From Hyphomicrobiales bacterium (GTDB lineage: Bacteria > Pseudomonadota > Alphaproteobacteria > Rhizobiales > Rhizobiaceae), in NCBI GenBank assembly GCA_002709005.1, contig PAPH01000047.1, positions 1 to 64,000 on the forward strand: a DNA stretch of 64,000 nt, written 5' to 3'. Positions 26,112 through 33,443 of the stretch are shown in pieces (position 1 is the first letter of the stretch; each line of letters begins with the position of its first letter). A program made the position numbers and the translations under genes. The notes under the pieces are model-generated. The model was not told the DNA's origin and searched no databases. It saw only the letters and a list, made by a program, of their open reading frames with translations.

Positions 26112-26890
26112 GTGCTCCGATCAAAGCGGTGGTGAGCGATCTCGACGGTGTCGTCTATCGCGGCGAGATCCCGATGCCGGGTGCCGTCGAAGCGATCGCG
26201 GCCTGGAAGACGCGCGGCGTGCCCTATCTCTTCGTCACCAACAATGCCTCGAAATCCTCCGAACAGTTCGCCGCCAAACTCAACGGCATGGGGGTCGATA
26301 TCGGCCCCGAGGGCGTGCTGACCGCCGGAGATGCCGCGGCCAGCCATATCGGCCACCAGTTCGGCCGCGGAACCCGGACTTTCGTGATCGGCGAAAAGGT
26401 GCTGTTCGAGGCGGCAGAGCGTGAGGGGCTTACGGTTGCCGACGCGGCGGATGTCGAGGTGGTGCTGCTCGGCTTCGATTACGGGCTCAACTACGCCAAG
26501 CTGACGGTCGCGGTCCAGGCGCTGCTCAATGGCGCAAAGCTGGTGGTGACCAATCCCGACGTGCTGACACTGACGTCGGACGGCTACGAGCCATGCGTGG
26601 GCGCCACGCTGGCCCTGCTGAAGGCGAGCGTACCGGAAGTCGAGCCGGTGGTGGCTGGCAAGCCGTCGCCGGTGATGATCCGAGAGGCGCTCGCCCGCCT
26701 CGGCTCCTCGCCGGAGCACACGATCATGGTCGGCGACCAGGTCGTGACCGACATCATGGCCGGCCAGAGCGCCGGGCTGCGGTCATTCCTGCTGACGACC
26801 GGCGTGCCCGCGCGGCCCGTCGACGGCATCACACCCGACGCGATGATCCAGACGCTGCTCGATATCGAGGTCAGCGGGCCTGCCGGCTGA
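26108..26890 (+). CDS. HAD superfamily phosphatase, subclass IIA (NagD-like)
   Basis: Phosphatase of 260 residues. Motif I is VVSDLDGVVYRG near 9, motif II FVTNNASKS near 43, motif III Lys in GKPSPVMI near 193, and motif IV GDQVVTDIMAG near 213. The capped architecture is that of NagD/PGP-type enzymes. Second phosphatase of this operon, again consistent with phosphorylated intermediates. It ends 9 bp from the convergent IclR gene. Confidence 0.92.
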   Translation: MSAPIKAVVSDLDGVVYRGEIPMPGAVEAIAAWKTRGVPYLFVTNNASKSSEQFAAKLNGMGVDIGPEGVLTAGDAAASHIGHQFGRGTRTFVIGEKVLFEAAEREGLTVADAADVEVVLLGFDYGLNYAKLTVAVQALLNGAKLVVTNPDVLTLTSDGYEPCVGATLALLKASVPEVEPVVAGKPSPVMIREALARLGSSPEHTIMVGDQVVTDIMAGQSAGLRSFLLTTGVPARPVDGITPDAMIQTLLDIEVSGPAG

Positions 26891-26899
26891 GCGGCGCGC

Positions 26900-27721
26900 T
26901 CAGGGAAGCCGGGCGCGTTCGAGATCGGCGCCCATACGGGCGGAGAGCCGGGTGGCGATGCGCCGGATATTGGCGATTATCCGCTCGCGGTCCTTCTCGC
27001 TCACGTCCTCGGCCAGAAGACTGACGGCGACGCCGGCGATCGGCATGTTGCGCGAATCCAGAACCGAGGCTCCGAAGCAGATGATGCCGTCGGCGACTTC
27101 CTGGTTGTCGATCGAATAGCCGCGCTGGCGGGTGTCCCTCAACTGCTGCAGAAGCGCGTCGACCGACTGGACCGAATGGGGCGTCCGCTGCTCCGGGAGG
27201 CCTTCGGAGTAGAGCCGCTTGACCTCGAAATCGCTCATGTAGCTGAGGAAGGCCTTGCCCGTGGCGGTGAAGGCCGCGGGCAGCCGCATGCCGGCGCGGA
27301 AATCGATCAGCGAATGGCTGACCTCGGAATTTCGGGCGGCGATGTAGATCACCTCGTTGCCTTCGAGCACGGTCAGCGTGATCGTGGCGCCCGGCATGCC
27401 GGTTTCCTTGTCCCACAAAGACGCGAACTCTGTTGCAACGTCCGATTGCTGATTGAAGGCGTTCGACCAGCGCATCAGATGGGGTCCCAACTGATAGGTC
27501 TGATCGGATCTCCGGATCAGCAAATCGAGCTCGACAAGCGTGCGGCACAAGATGTGGACCGTGCTCTTGGCAATGTTCAGTTCCCGCGAGAGATCGGAGA
27601 GGCTGGGGTAGGACCTGGTCCGCGCGACGTGGTCGAGGATGCGTGTCGCCCTTTCAACCGCAGGTACAAGCTTCGAATCTGACTGGATCGTTTCGGAATC
27701 GAAATCGGACTGCTTTTTCAA
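26900..27721 (-). CDS. IclR family transcriptional regulator (BlcR-like position)
   Basis: Regulator of 273 residues. The N-terminal winged HTH (about 18-75) includes LSDLSRELNIAKSTVHILCRTL, and the IclR effector domain occupies about 95-255. No ATG fits the N-terminus; TTG after AGGTGATTT is the likely start, giving LKKQSDFDSE. It diverges from the long operon that carries lactonase, Fe-ADH and SSADH genes. In Agrobacterium the equivalent blcABC operon is repressed by an IclR-type protein, BlcR. The intergenic region holds clustered TGAA/TTCA repeats that could be its operator. Confidence 0.92.
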   Translation of the reverse strand: MKKQSDFDSETIQSDSKLVPAVERATRILDHVARTRSYPSLSDLSRELNIAKSTVHILCRTLVELDLLIRRSDQTYQLGPHLMRWSNAFNQQSDVATEFASLWDKETGMPGATITLTVLEGNEVIYIAARNSEVSHSLIDFRAGMRLPAAFTATGKAFLSYMSDFEVKRLYSEGLPEQRTPHSVQSVDALLQQLRDTRQRGYSIDNQEVADGIICFGASVLDSRNMPIAGVAVSLLAEDVSEKDRERIIANIRRIATRLSARMGADLERARLP

Positions 27722-27729
27722 AAATCACC

Positions 27730-27758
27730 TTGACAGTCTGGAGCTCACATAGATACCG
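27730..27758 (+). promoter_or_regulatory. Candidate promoter of the IclR-linked operon
   Basis: TTGACA (27730-27735) is followed after 16 bp by GATACC. The -35 is perfect and the -10 poor, as expected for a regulated promoter. It sits directly before the repeat cluster starting at 27767. Confidence 0.35.
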
Positions 27759-27766
27759 TTTTATCC

Positions 27767-27821
27767 ACTGAATTGCGTTCAGTATATTGAACAACTGCCA
27801 GAAAACTGAATCGTTTTCAAG
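27767..27821. promoter_or_regulatory. Cluster of TGAA/TTCA inverted repeats, candidate IclR operators
   Basis: ACTGAA-N5-TTCAGT (27767-27783) is a perfect 6-bp-arm repeat. GTTCA-N6-TGAAC (27777-27792), also perfect, overlaps it. A degenerate copy ACTGAA-N5-TTCA begins at 27805, 38 bp from the first. They lie between the candidate promoter and the first gene, where a repressor would act. Confidence 0.55.
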
Positions 27822-27878
27822 GTTGTGATCTGGATGAAGCGCAGTTCTCCATAACAACATGTGGCTTGGGAGGGACGC

Positions 27879-28268
27879 ATGGTAATGAGCGTGAGGGACT
27901 GGGCCGTCAGGTTCAGTGAAGCCTCGGATCGTGACCCGACGATCGGCGCCATGGCGCGCTATTTCACCTGTACATATCTGTGGGACATGGGGCTGGCGAA
28001 AGTCATCGTCCGCATGGTCGACGGCAAGGTTCACGAGATCAACATCGATCCGGGCCCGATGGATTCCTACGACTTCGCGCTCCGGGCCAGCCCCGAGACA
28101 TGGCGCGAGTTCGCCCGTCCCATTCCCGAGCCGATGTATCACGGCATCTGGTCGGCGAGCTTCCGCCGCGACCTCAAGCTCGAGGGCAATCACCTCGTGC
28201 TCATGCAGAACCTCCGCAATTTCACGGTCCAGTTCGAACTGCTTCGCAAGGTCGGCGTGCCGGTCTGA
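27879..28268 (+). CDS. Small SCP2-like protein
   Basis: Cytoplasmic protein of 129 residues with no signal peptide. The ATG at 27879 follows GGGAGGGA; the GTG at 27861 in the track overlaps that site. The pattern VIVRMVDGKVHEINIDPG, then ASPETWREFARP and the final RNFTVQFELLRKVGVPV, resembles SCP2 sterol/lipid-transfer folds often used as carriers of hydrophobic acyl compounds. First gene of the IclR-linked operon. Function unknown; a hydrophobic-ligand carrier is a guess. Confidence 0.65.
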   Translation: MVMSVRDWAVRFSEASDRDPTIGAMARYFTCTYLWDMGLAKVIVRMVDGKVHEINIDPGPMDSYDFALRASPETWREFARPIPEPMYHGIWSASFRRDLKLEGNHLVLMQNLRNFTVQFELLRKVGVPV

Positions 28269-28329
28269 TCCGGCGCGTTTGCATGTCCGGCGCCGCTGAG
28301 GCGCCTCCGAAAATGTCACGGAGTTCCCC

Positions 28330-29178
28330 ATGGCCAAGCATTCGCCGGTAATCGGGCGCTATGTCACCATCGAAGTCGATGGCTACGAGTACAAGGTTTT
28401 CTACCTCCGCAATGGCGAGGGTATTCCGCTGGTCTGCCAGCATACGGCCGGCTGTCATAACCACCAGTGGCGCGACCTGCTCGAGGATCCGGAGGTCACC
28501 GCCAATTACGACGTGATCGCCTATGATCTCGCCCGCCACGGCAAGTCCGATCCGCCGCTCAACAAGGAATGGTGGAAGGAGGAGTACCGGCTAACGGCCG
28601 AGCACTACATGAACTTCATCAACACCTTCTGCGACGCGCTCGAGCTCGAGGATCCGATCTTCATGGGCTCGTCCTTCGGCGGCAACGTCGCGCTGCAGCT
28701 CGCGCTCAACTACCCGGAGCGCTACCGTGCGGTGATCCCGGTGGAGGCCGCCGAGCACGCGCCGGGTTTCTATCTCGACTGGTGGCGTCATCCGCATGCC
28801 AACGCCGCCCAGGTCTGCGGTTCGGGCGTGTGGGACCTGATGGCGCCCCAGAGCCCGGAAATGGATCGCTGGCTGACCTGGCACTACTACACGCAAGGCT
28901 CGGAAGTCTTCAAAGGCGACCTCTACTTCTACTCGGTCGATCACGATCTGCGCGGCAAGCTCGGCAATATCGATACCAGCCGCTGCCCGGTGATCATGAT
29001 GACCGGCACCTACGACTACCTGACGCCGCCGGAGGCGACCGAGGCCACGGCCCGGCAGATCCCGGGCGGCATCTACATCGAGATGGAGGATATCGGCCAC
29101 TTCCCGATGTCCGAAAACTATCCGCTCTTCGCCGTCTATCTGAAGGAAGCGCTGCGTCTCATCGACGAGCGGACGTGA
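28330..29178 (+). CDS. Alpha/beta hydrolase
   Basis: Hydrolase of 282 residues. The oxyanion-hole region is CQHTAGCHNHQWRD near 37 and the nucleophile elbow GSSFGGNVALQL near 115, with acid and base candidates in TGTYDYLTPPE near 228 and the terminal DIGHFPM near 258. The sequence DLARHGKSDPP is typical of ester and C-C bond hydrolases. With the lactonase next to it, a role in opening an ester or lactone is plausible. Confidence 0.9.
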   Translation: MAKHSPVIGRYVTIEVDGYEYKVFYLRNGEGIPLVCQHTAGCHNHQWRDLLEDPEVTANYDVIAYDLARHGKSDPPLNKEWWKEEYRLTAEHYMNFINTFCDALELEDPIFMGSSFGGNVALQLALNYPERYRAVIPVEAAEHAPGFYLDWWRHPHANAAQVCGSGVWDLMAPQSPEMDRWLTWHYYTQGSEVFKGDLYFYSVDHDLRGKLGNIDTSRCPVIMMTGTYDYLTPPEATEATARQIPGGIYIEMEDIGHFPMSENYPLFAVYLKEALRLIDERT

Positions 29179-29222
29179 GCCTTGCCGCGGACAAACGGGA
29201 CCAGGGAACCGGGGATATTTGA

Positions 29223-30161
29223 ATGAAGATCATCGAATTCGACGACAAGGGCCAGCGCGTTGAATCGGACTCCAGATCGGTCCGCTCGGATTCCGGCGCG
29301 AGCAGCCTGGCGCCGCGGCCCCGCTTCTCGACCGCGAAGGAAGAGCCCGTTCGGCGCAAGCGCGGCAATTCCTCGGGCATCGAGCTTCACATGTTCCAGA
29401 CCGGAACCCTGAAGACCAAGCTCAAATACATCAAGATGAACCAGGGCGAGAGCGACTTCGAGATCCCGGTTCCGTGGTTCCTCATCAAGCATCCGGCCGG
29501 TAACGTCGTCATTGACGGCGGCAATGCGGTGGAGGCGGCGATCGACAAGCGCGGCCACTGGGGTGCGGTGGTCGATGCCTACGATCCGGTGATGGAAGTT
29601 TCCGAAAACTGCGTCGACCAGTTGAAGGCCGTCGGCGTCGATCCGCACTCGGTGCGCTACGTCCTGCAGTCGCATCTCCATCTCGACCATACCGGCGCGA
29701 TCGGCCATTTTCCCAAGGCGCAGATCGTCTGCCAGCGGGCGGAATACGACTACGCGTTCAAGCCGCACTGGTTTTCCGCCGGCGCCTATATCCGCGCCGA
29801 CTTCGACCGGCCGGGGCTGAACTGGAAGTTTCTCGGCGGCGAATTCACCGACAATTACGATCTTTTCGGCGACGGCGTCATCCGGATGATCTTCACCCCG
29901 GGCCATGCGCCCGGCCACCAGTCTTTCCTGATCACGCTGCCGCGCACCGGCCCGGTGCTTCTGACAATCGACGCCGCCTACACGCTCGACCATTGGGAGA
30001 ACAAGGCACTGCCGGGTCTCGTGGTCTCGTCGGCGGACGCTGCAAATTCGGTCGCGAAATTGAGGCGCATCGCCAGCGATACGGGCGCCATGGTCGTCAC
30101 CGGCCATGACCCGGTCAACTGGGAGACGTTCCGCAAGGCGCCGCACGATTTCTACGACTGA
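29223..30161 (+). CDS. Metallo-beta-lactamase-fold lactonase (AttM/BlcC-like) with N-terminal extension
   Basis: Zinc hydrolase of 312 residues. The family core starts near residue 55 (HMFQTGTLKTKLKYIKMN) and carries SHLHLDHTGAIGHF near 156, plus FTPGHAPGHQSF near 225 and later GHDP. AHL lactonases and gamma-butyrolactonase BlcC share this pattern. The start ATG adds about 55 residues, beginning MKIIEFDDKGQRVES, which family members usually lack; the Shine-Dalgarno sequence is weak (GGGGATATTTGA). A similar short motif (IRIVEFDREKGE) closes the ABC ATPase of the same operon, arguing that the extension is real. Followed by ABC, Fe-ADH and SSADH genes. Confidence 0.88.
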   Translation: MKIIEFDDKGQRVESDSRSVRSDSGASSLAPRPRFSTAKEEPVRRKRGNSSGIELHMFQTGTLKTKLKYIKMNQGESDFEIPVPWFLIKHPAGNVVIDGGNAVEAAIDKRGHWGAVVDAYDPVMEVSENCVDQLKAVGVDPHSVRYVLQSHLHLDHTGAIGHFPKAQIVCQRAEYDYAFKPHWFSAGAYIRADFDRPGLNWKFLGGEFTDNYDLFGDGVIRMIFTPGHAPGHQSFLITLPRTGPVLLTIDAAYTLDHWENKALPGLVVSSADAANSVAKLRRIASDTGAMVVTGHDPVNWETFRKAPHDFYD

Positions 30162-30295
30162 CGAGGCGGCCTGCAAGAGCCGCGAAACAGGGGAGGAACA
30201 AGGAATGAGGAAGGATCGGGCGCCACGGATGTGAACGCGCGCCCCGCGGCGCAACGCCGCTTAATGCTTGAATTTCCATCAGGAGGAGACAGGAA

Positions 30296-31465
30296 ATGAA
30301 GTATCTGAAATCACTGGCATTGGCCGCGGGCTTCATCGCCTTCGGCGCGATCGCCGCGCAGGCCGAGGGGGTCGACGAGATCAACCCCGAGGTCGCAAAG
30401 CGACTTTACAACCCTGAAATGCTCGACCCGTCGCAGCCGGTCGAAGCGAGCCCGTTGCGCGACTTCAAGGCGAAGAACCCGCCGCCGTGGAAGATCGGCT
30501 ACGCCTCGTCCTATGCAGGCAACACCTGGCGCGCCAACGCCATGGACCCGCTGCAGAACGAGATCATTCCCAAGTGGAAGGAACTCGGCCTGATCGACGA
30601 GGTGATCGTCACCCAGTCGAACCTCAACGACTCCACGCAGATCCAGCAGATGCGCCAGCTCATCGACCAGGGCGTCGACGCGATCTTCGTGTGCTGCTCT
30701 AACCCGACCGCGCTGAACCAGACCGTCCAGTACGCCTATGACCAGGGCGTTCCGGTGTTCTCGTTCACCGGCTACCTGACCGCTCCGACCGCCGTGAACT
30801 CCTCGGTGAACTATCAGGTCGCGGGCTTCGAGATCGGCAAGCGCATGGCCGAGGAACTCGGCGGCGAGGGCAATGTGCTCGTCGTCGAGGGCATTCCCGG
30901 TACCTCCGGTTCCGACAGCCAGGACCGTGGCGTGAAGGCCGGACTTTCGACCGCGCCAGGCATCAACATCGTCGGCTCGATCGCCGGCATGTGGACCGAC
31001 CAGGTGGCGCAGGGCGAAGTGCAGAAGTGGCTCGCCACCCACCCCGGCAAGCTCGACGGCATCGTGGTGCAGTCGGCCGCCGAAATGGGTGTGCTGCGTG
31101 CGCTCAAGCAGTCCGGCCGCGAAGGCGTGAAGGTCGCTGTGGGCGGCGAGCTCGGCGCGCTTTGCACATGGCGCAAGAACCCCGACCTGATCTCGGCAGC
31201 CGTCCAGACCTGGCCGCCCGCCGACGATATCAACCTGATCTGGCGCATCATGATGCGCACGCTTCAGGGGCAGGGCCCGAAGATCCAGTCCGTTCTCGTC
31301 GATCCGGTGGTCATCACCTATGAGGACCTGAAGGACATCGTGCCCGAGGACTGCGATGAGAACGCGCAGAACTGGTACAATGTGGGCCAGGACAAGTGGG
31401 GCTCCACCGAGTATCTCGACCAGTTCTTCGTCAACCCGGCCGACCCCACAAAGTACAAGCCGTAA
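30296..31465 (+). CDS. RbsB-type sugar ABC substrate-binding protein
   Basis: Periplasmic-binding-protein-like I family, 389 residues. Signal peptide MKYLKSLALAAGFIAFGAIA with cleavage near AQA-E (residue 23). The ribose-binding-type fold is recognisable from IGYASSYAGNTWRANAMDPL near 63, the LIDQGVDAIFVCCSN block near 122 and the EGIPGTSGSDSQDRG ligand loop near 199. It is longer than RbsB by about 90 residues, with extended termini. AGGAGGAGACAGGAA is a very strong ribosome binding site. Binds the substrate for the ATPase and permeases that follow; the ligand is unknown, and the lactone pathway nearby allows a non-sugar. Confidence 0.92.
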   Translation: MKYLKSLALAAGFIAFGAIAAQAEGVDEINPEVAKRLYNPEMLDPSQPVEASPLRDFKAKNPPPWKIGYASSYAGNTWRANAMDPLQNEIIPKWKELGLIDEVIVTQSNLNDSTQIQQMRQLIDQGVDAIFVCCSNPTALNQTVQYAYDQGVPVFSFTGYLTAPTAVNSSVNYQVAGFEIGKRMAEELGGEGNVLVVEGIPGTSGSDSQDRGVKAGLSTAPGINIVGSIAGMWTDQVAQGEVQKWLATHPGKLDGIVVQSAAEMGVLRALKQSGREGVKVAVGGELGALCTWRKNPDLISAAVQTWPPADDINLIWRIMMRTLQGQGPKIQSVLVDPVVITYEDLKDIVPEDCDENAQNWYNVGQDKWGSTEYLDQFFVNPADPTKYKP

Positions 31466-31480
31466 TCGTGACAAACCCGG

Positions 31481-31509
31481 TCCGGGCCGCCTTCATCCGG
31501 CGGCCCGGA
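31481..31509 (+). other. Intercistronic hairpin after the RbsB-type gene
   Basis: Perfect 11-bp stem TCCGGGCCGCC / GGCGGCCCGGA with 7-nt loop, 16 bp after the binding-protein stop; CCCCTTTT follows nearby. Probably an mRNA-stabilising or partially terminating hairpin. Confidence 0.6.
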
Positions 31510-31553
31510 GCACTCCCCTTTTGCATCCGGAATCGCCAGGAACCGAGCCGAGC

Positions 31554-33443
31554 ATGTCGACCGAAACCGCAGAAATCTCACAGCAGGCGCAGGGTCGCGA
31601 GACGATCCTGGTGCGCAATGTGAAGAAGTTCTTCGGGCCGACCCGCGCGCTCGACCGGGTGAATTTTTCGGCCCGTGCAGGTGAAATCCACGCGGTCGTC
31701 GGCGGAAACGGTTGCGGCAAGAGCACGATGGCCAAGGTGGTCTCGGGCATTCTGCCGGTCGACGGCGGAACCGTGTCGATCCTGGGTGAAACGCCCTCGA
31801 CGCCCGCCGAAAGCAAGGCCACCGGCATCTCGACCGTCTATCAGGAAGTTCTCGTCGCCGACGAGAGCACCGTGGTCGACAATATCTTCATGGGCTCCGA
31901 CGCCCTGTTCTCGAAATCCATGTCGCAGGAACGCAAGGTCGCCCGCGCCGCCGAGCTGATGGAAGAACTCGCCGGCGAGCCGGTCGATCCCTTCGCCATC
32001 GTCGGTACGCTGCCGCTCGGCCTCAAGCAGTGGATCACCATCGCCCGGGCGCTGGTCAGCGAGCCGCGCATCCTGATCCTCGACGAAAGCTCCGCCGCGC
32101 TCGATTTCGATTCCACCGAACGGCTGTTCGCAAAGATGCGCGCCTTGCGCGACGAGGGGACGACGATCCTCATCGTCACCCACCGTATCGCCGAGCTCAT
32201 CCGCATTTCCGACCGCGCCACCGTGCTTCGTGACGGCCGCGACGTGGGCGTGCTGGAGAAGGAACAGATTACCGAGAAGAACCTCCTGGCGCTGATGACC
32301 GGCGACGAGAATGCCGGAAGCGCCCACGCTCATGAAGCACCGCAGCCGCGCGACGGCGCGATCGCCATGCGTGGCGAGCGGGTGACGGTGTGGCCCGATA
32401 CCGCGCCCTTCGATTTCGAAATCCGCCGTGGCGAGATCGTCGGCGTCGCCGGTCTCGACGGCCAGGGACAGGATGCCTTCGTCCGGGCTCTGGCCGGCGT
32501 CGAACCGGTGAAGTCCGGCCTCATCCAGGTCACCGACCGGCATGGCGAATATCATGCGGTGCGCAACCTCGCCGAGGCGGTGGCGGCGAAGATCTCCTAC
32601 GTGTCGGGCGACCGCAAGCGCGAAGGCATTTTCGCCTCGATGTCGATTTTCGAGAACATGGTGATGCCGCTCTATCGCGAGAAGAAGCGCGGCGGCATCC
32701 TCTCCTTCATCGACTGGCCGACGCTCGGAACCATTTTCAAGCGCGAGGCCGACAATCTTCTCATCAAGTTCGGCATGCGCGAGGACCGCATAACCTCGCT
32801 GTCGGGCGGCAACCAGCAGAAGGTGCTGATCGGCCGCGGTTTCGCCATGCGCCCCGACGTGATCGTCCTCAACGATCCGGCGCGCGGTATCGACGTCGGC
32901 GCCAAGTCCGAACTCTACAAGCATCTGCGCAACTTCGCCGGCGAGGGAAAGTCGGTCATTTACATGTCGTCGGAGCTCGAGGAGGTCATCGGGTTCGCGA
33001 CGCGGGTGATCGTCTTCCGCGACGGCAAGCCGTTCGACGCCTTCGACGGCCGGACGCTCGATCCCAAGAAGGTTCTCGAGGCGATGTTCGGCCAGACCGA
33101 CGGGAGCGGGCTTGGCGCCTCCTGGGGCTTGCGGCCCGTGACCGGAGCTAATGCGGGTATCGCGGAAGAGACCGGGCGTCCTGCGAAAGCCGTGTCCAAC
33201 GACGGTGTGAAGATTGAGGTCGCCGTTCCCCAAGCTATCCGAGAGGCGATGCGGCGCCGCAACCGTGAAACCCTTGTGGCCAGCGCTTCAGCGCGTGCCG
33301 AAGCCGGGCGGCCGGTCGAGCCGATCCGGCGCGAGGCCTCACGGCCGGCAAAGCCGGAGATGCCGAAATCGATCCGCATCGTCGAATTCGACCGGGAAAA
33401 GGGTGAGGCACACGAGATCGGCAGGGGAGGCAGCGGACGATGA
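31554..33443 (+). CDS. RbsA-type tandem ABC ATPase with long C-terminal tail
   Basis: Tandem ATPase of 629 residues. The ATG at 31554 is chosen; the track start at 31356 lies in the preceding gene. NBD1 (about 15-255): Walker A GGNGCGKST, Walker B ILILDESS, but signature LPLGLKQ. NBD2 (about 270-515): degenerate Walker A GLDGQGQD, signature LSGGNQQK, and Walker B IVLNDPARG, where the usual LDEP is LNDP. Site 1 (WA1/WB1 with LSGGNQQK) is therefore canonical and the other degenerate. RbsA proteins end near 500; the extra 110 residues here are Arg/Glu/Pro-rich and finish with IRIVEFDREKGEAHEIG. Its stop overlaps the permease start (ATGA). Confidence 0.92.
   Translation: MSTETAEISQQAQGRETILVRNVKKFFGPTRALDRVNFSARAGEIHAVVGGNGCGKSTMAKVVSGILPVDGGTVSILGETPSTPAESKATGISTVYQEVLVADESTVVDNIFMGSDALFSKSMSQERKVARAAELMEELAGEPVDPFAIVGTLPLGLKQWITIARALVSEPRILILDESSAALDFDSTERLFAKMRALRDEGTTILIVTHRIAELIRISDRATVLRDGRDVGVLEKEQITEKNLLALMTGDENAGSAHAHEAPQPRDGAIAMRGERVTVWPDTAPFDFEIRRGEIVGVAGLDGQGQDAFVRALAGVEPVKSGLIQVTDRHGEYHAVRNLAEAVAAKISYVSGDRKREGIFASMSIFENMVMPLYREKKRGGILSFIDWPTLGTIFKREADNLLIKFGMREDRITSLSGGNQQKVLIGRGFAMRPDVIVLNDPARGIDVGAKSELYKHLRNFAGEGKSVIYMSSELEEVIGFATRVIVFRDGKPFDAFDGRTLDPKKVLEAMFGQTDGSGLGASWGLRPVTGANAGIAEETGRPAKAVSNDGVKIEVAVPQAIREAMRRRNRETLVASASARAEAGRPVEPIRREASRPAKPEMPKSIRIVEFDREKGEAHEIGRGGSGR

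Noticed and set aside
29223-30161. Primary role as AHL quorum-quenching enzyme
   Set aside because: No luxI/luxR genes nearby. The Fe-ADH, SSADH and IclR neighbours fit a catabolic lactonase better; promiscuous AHL activity remains possible.
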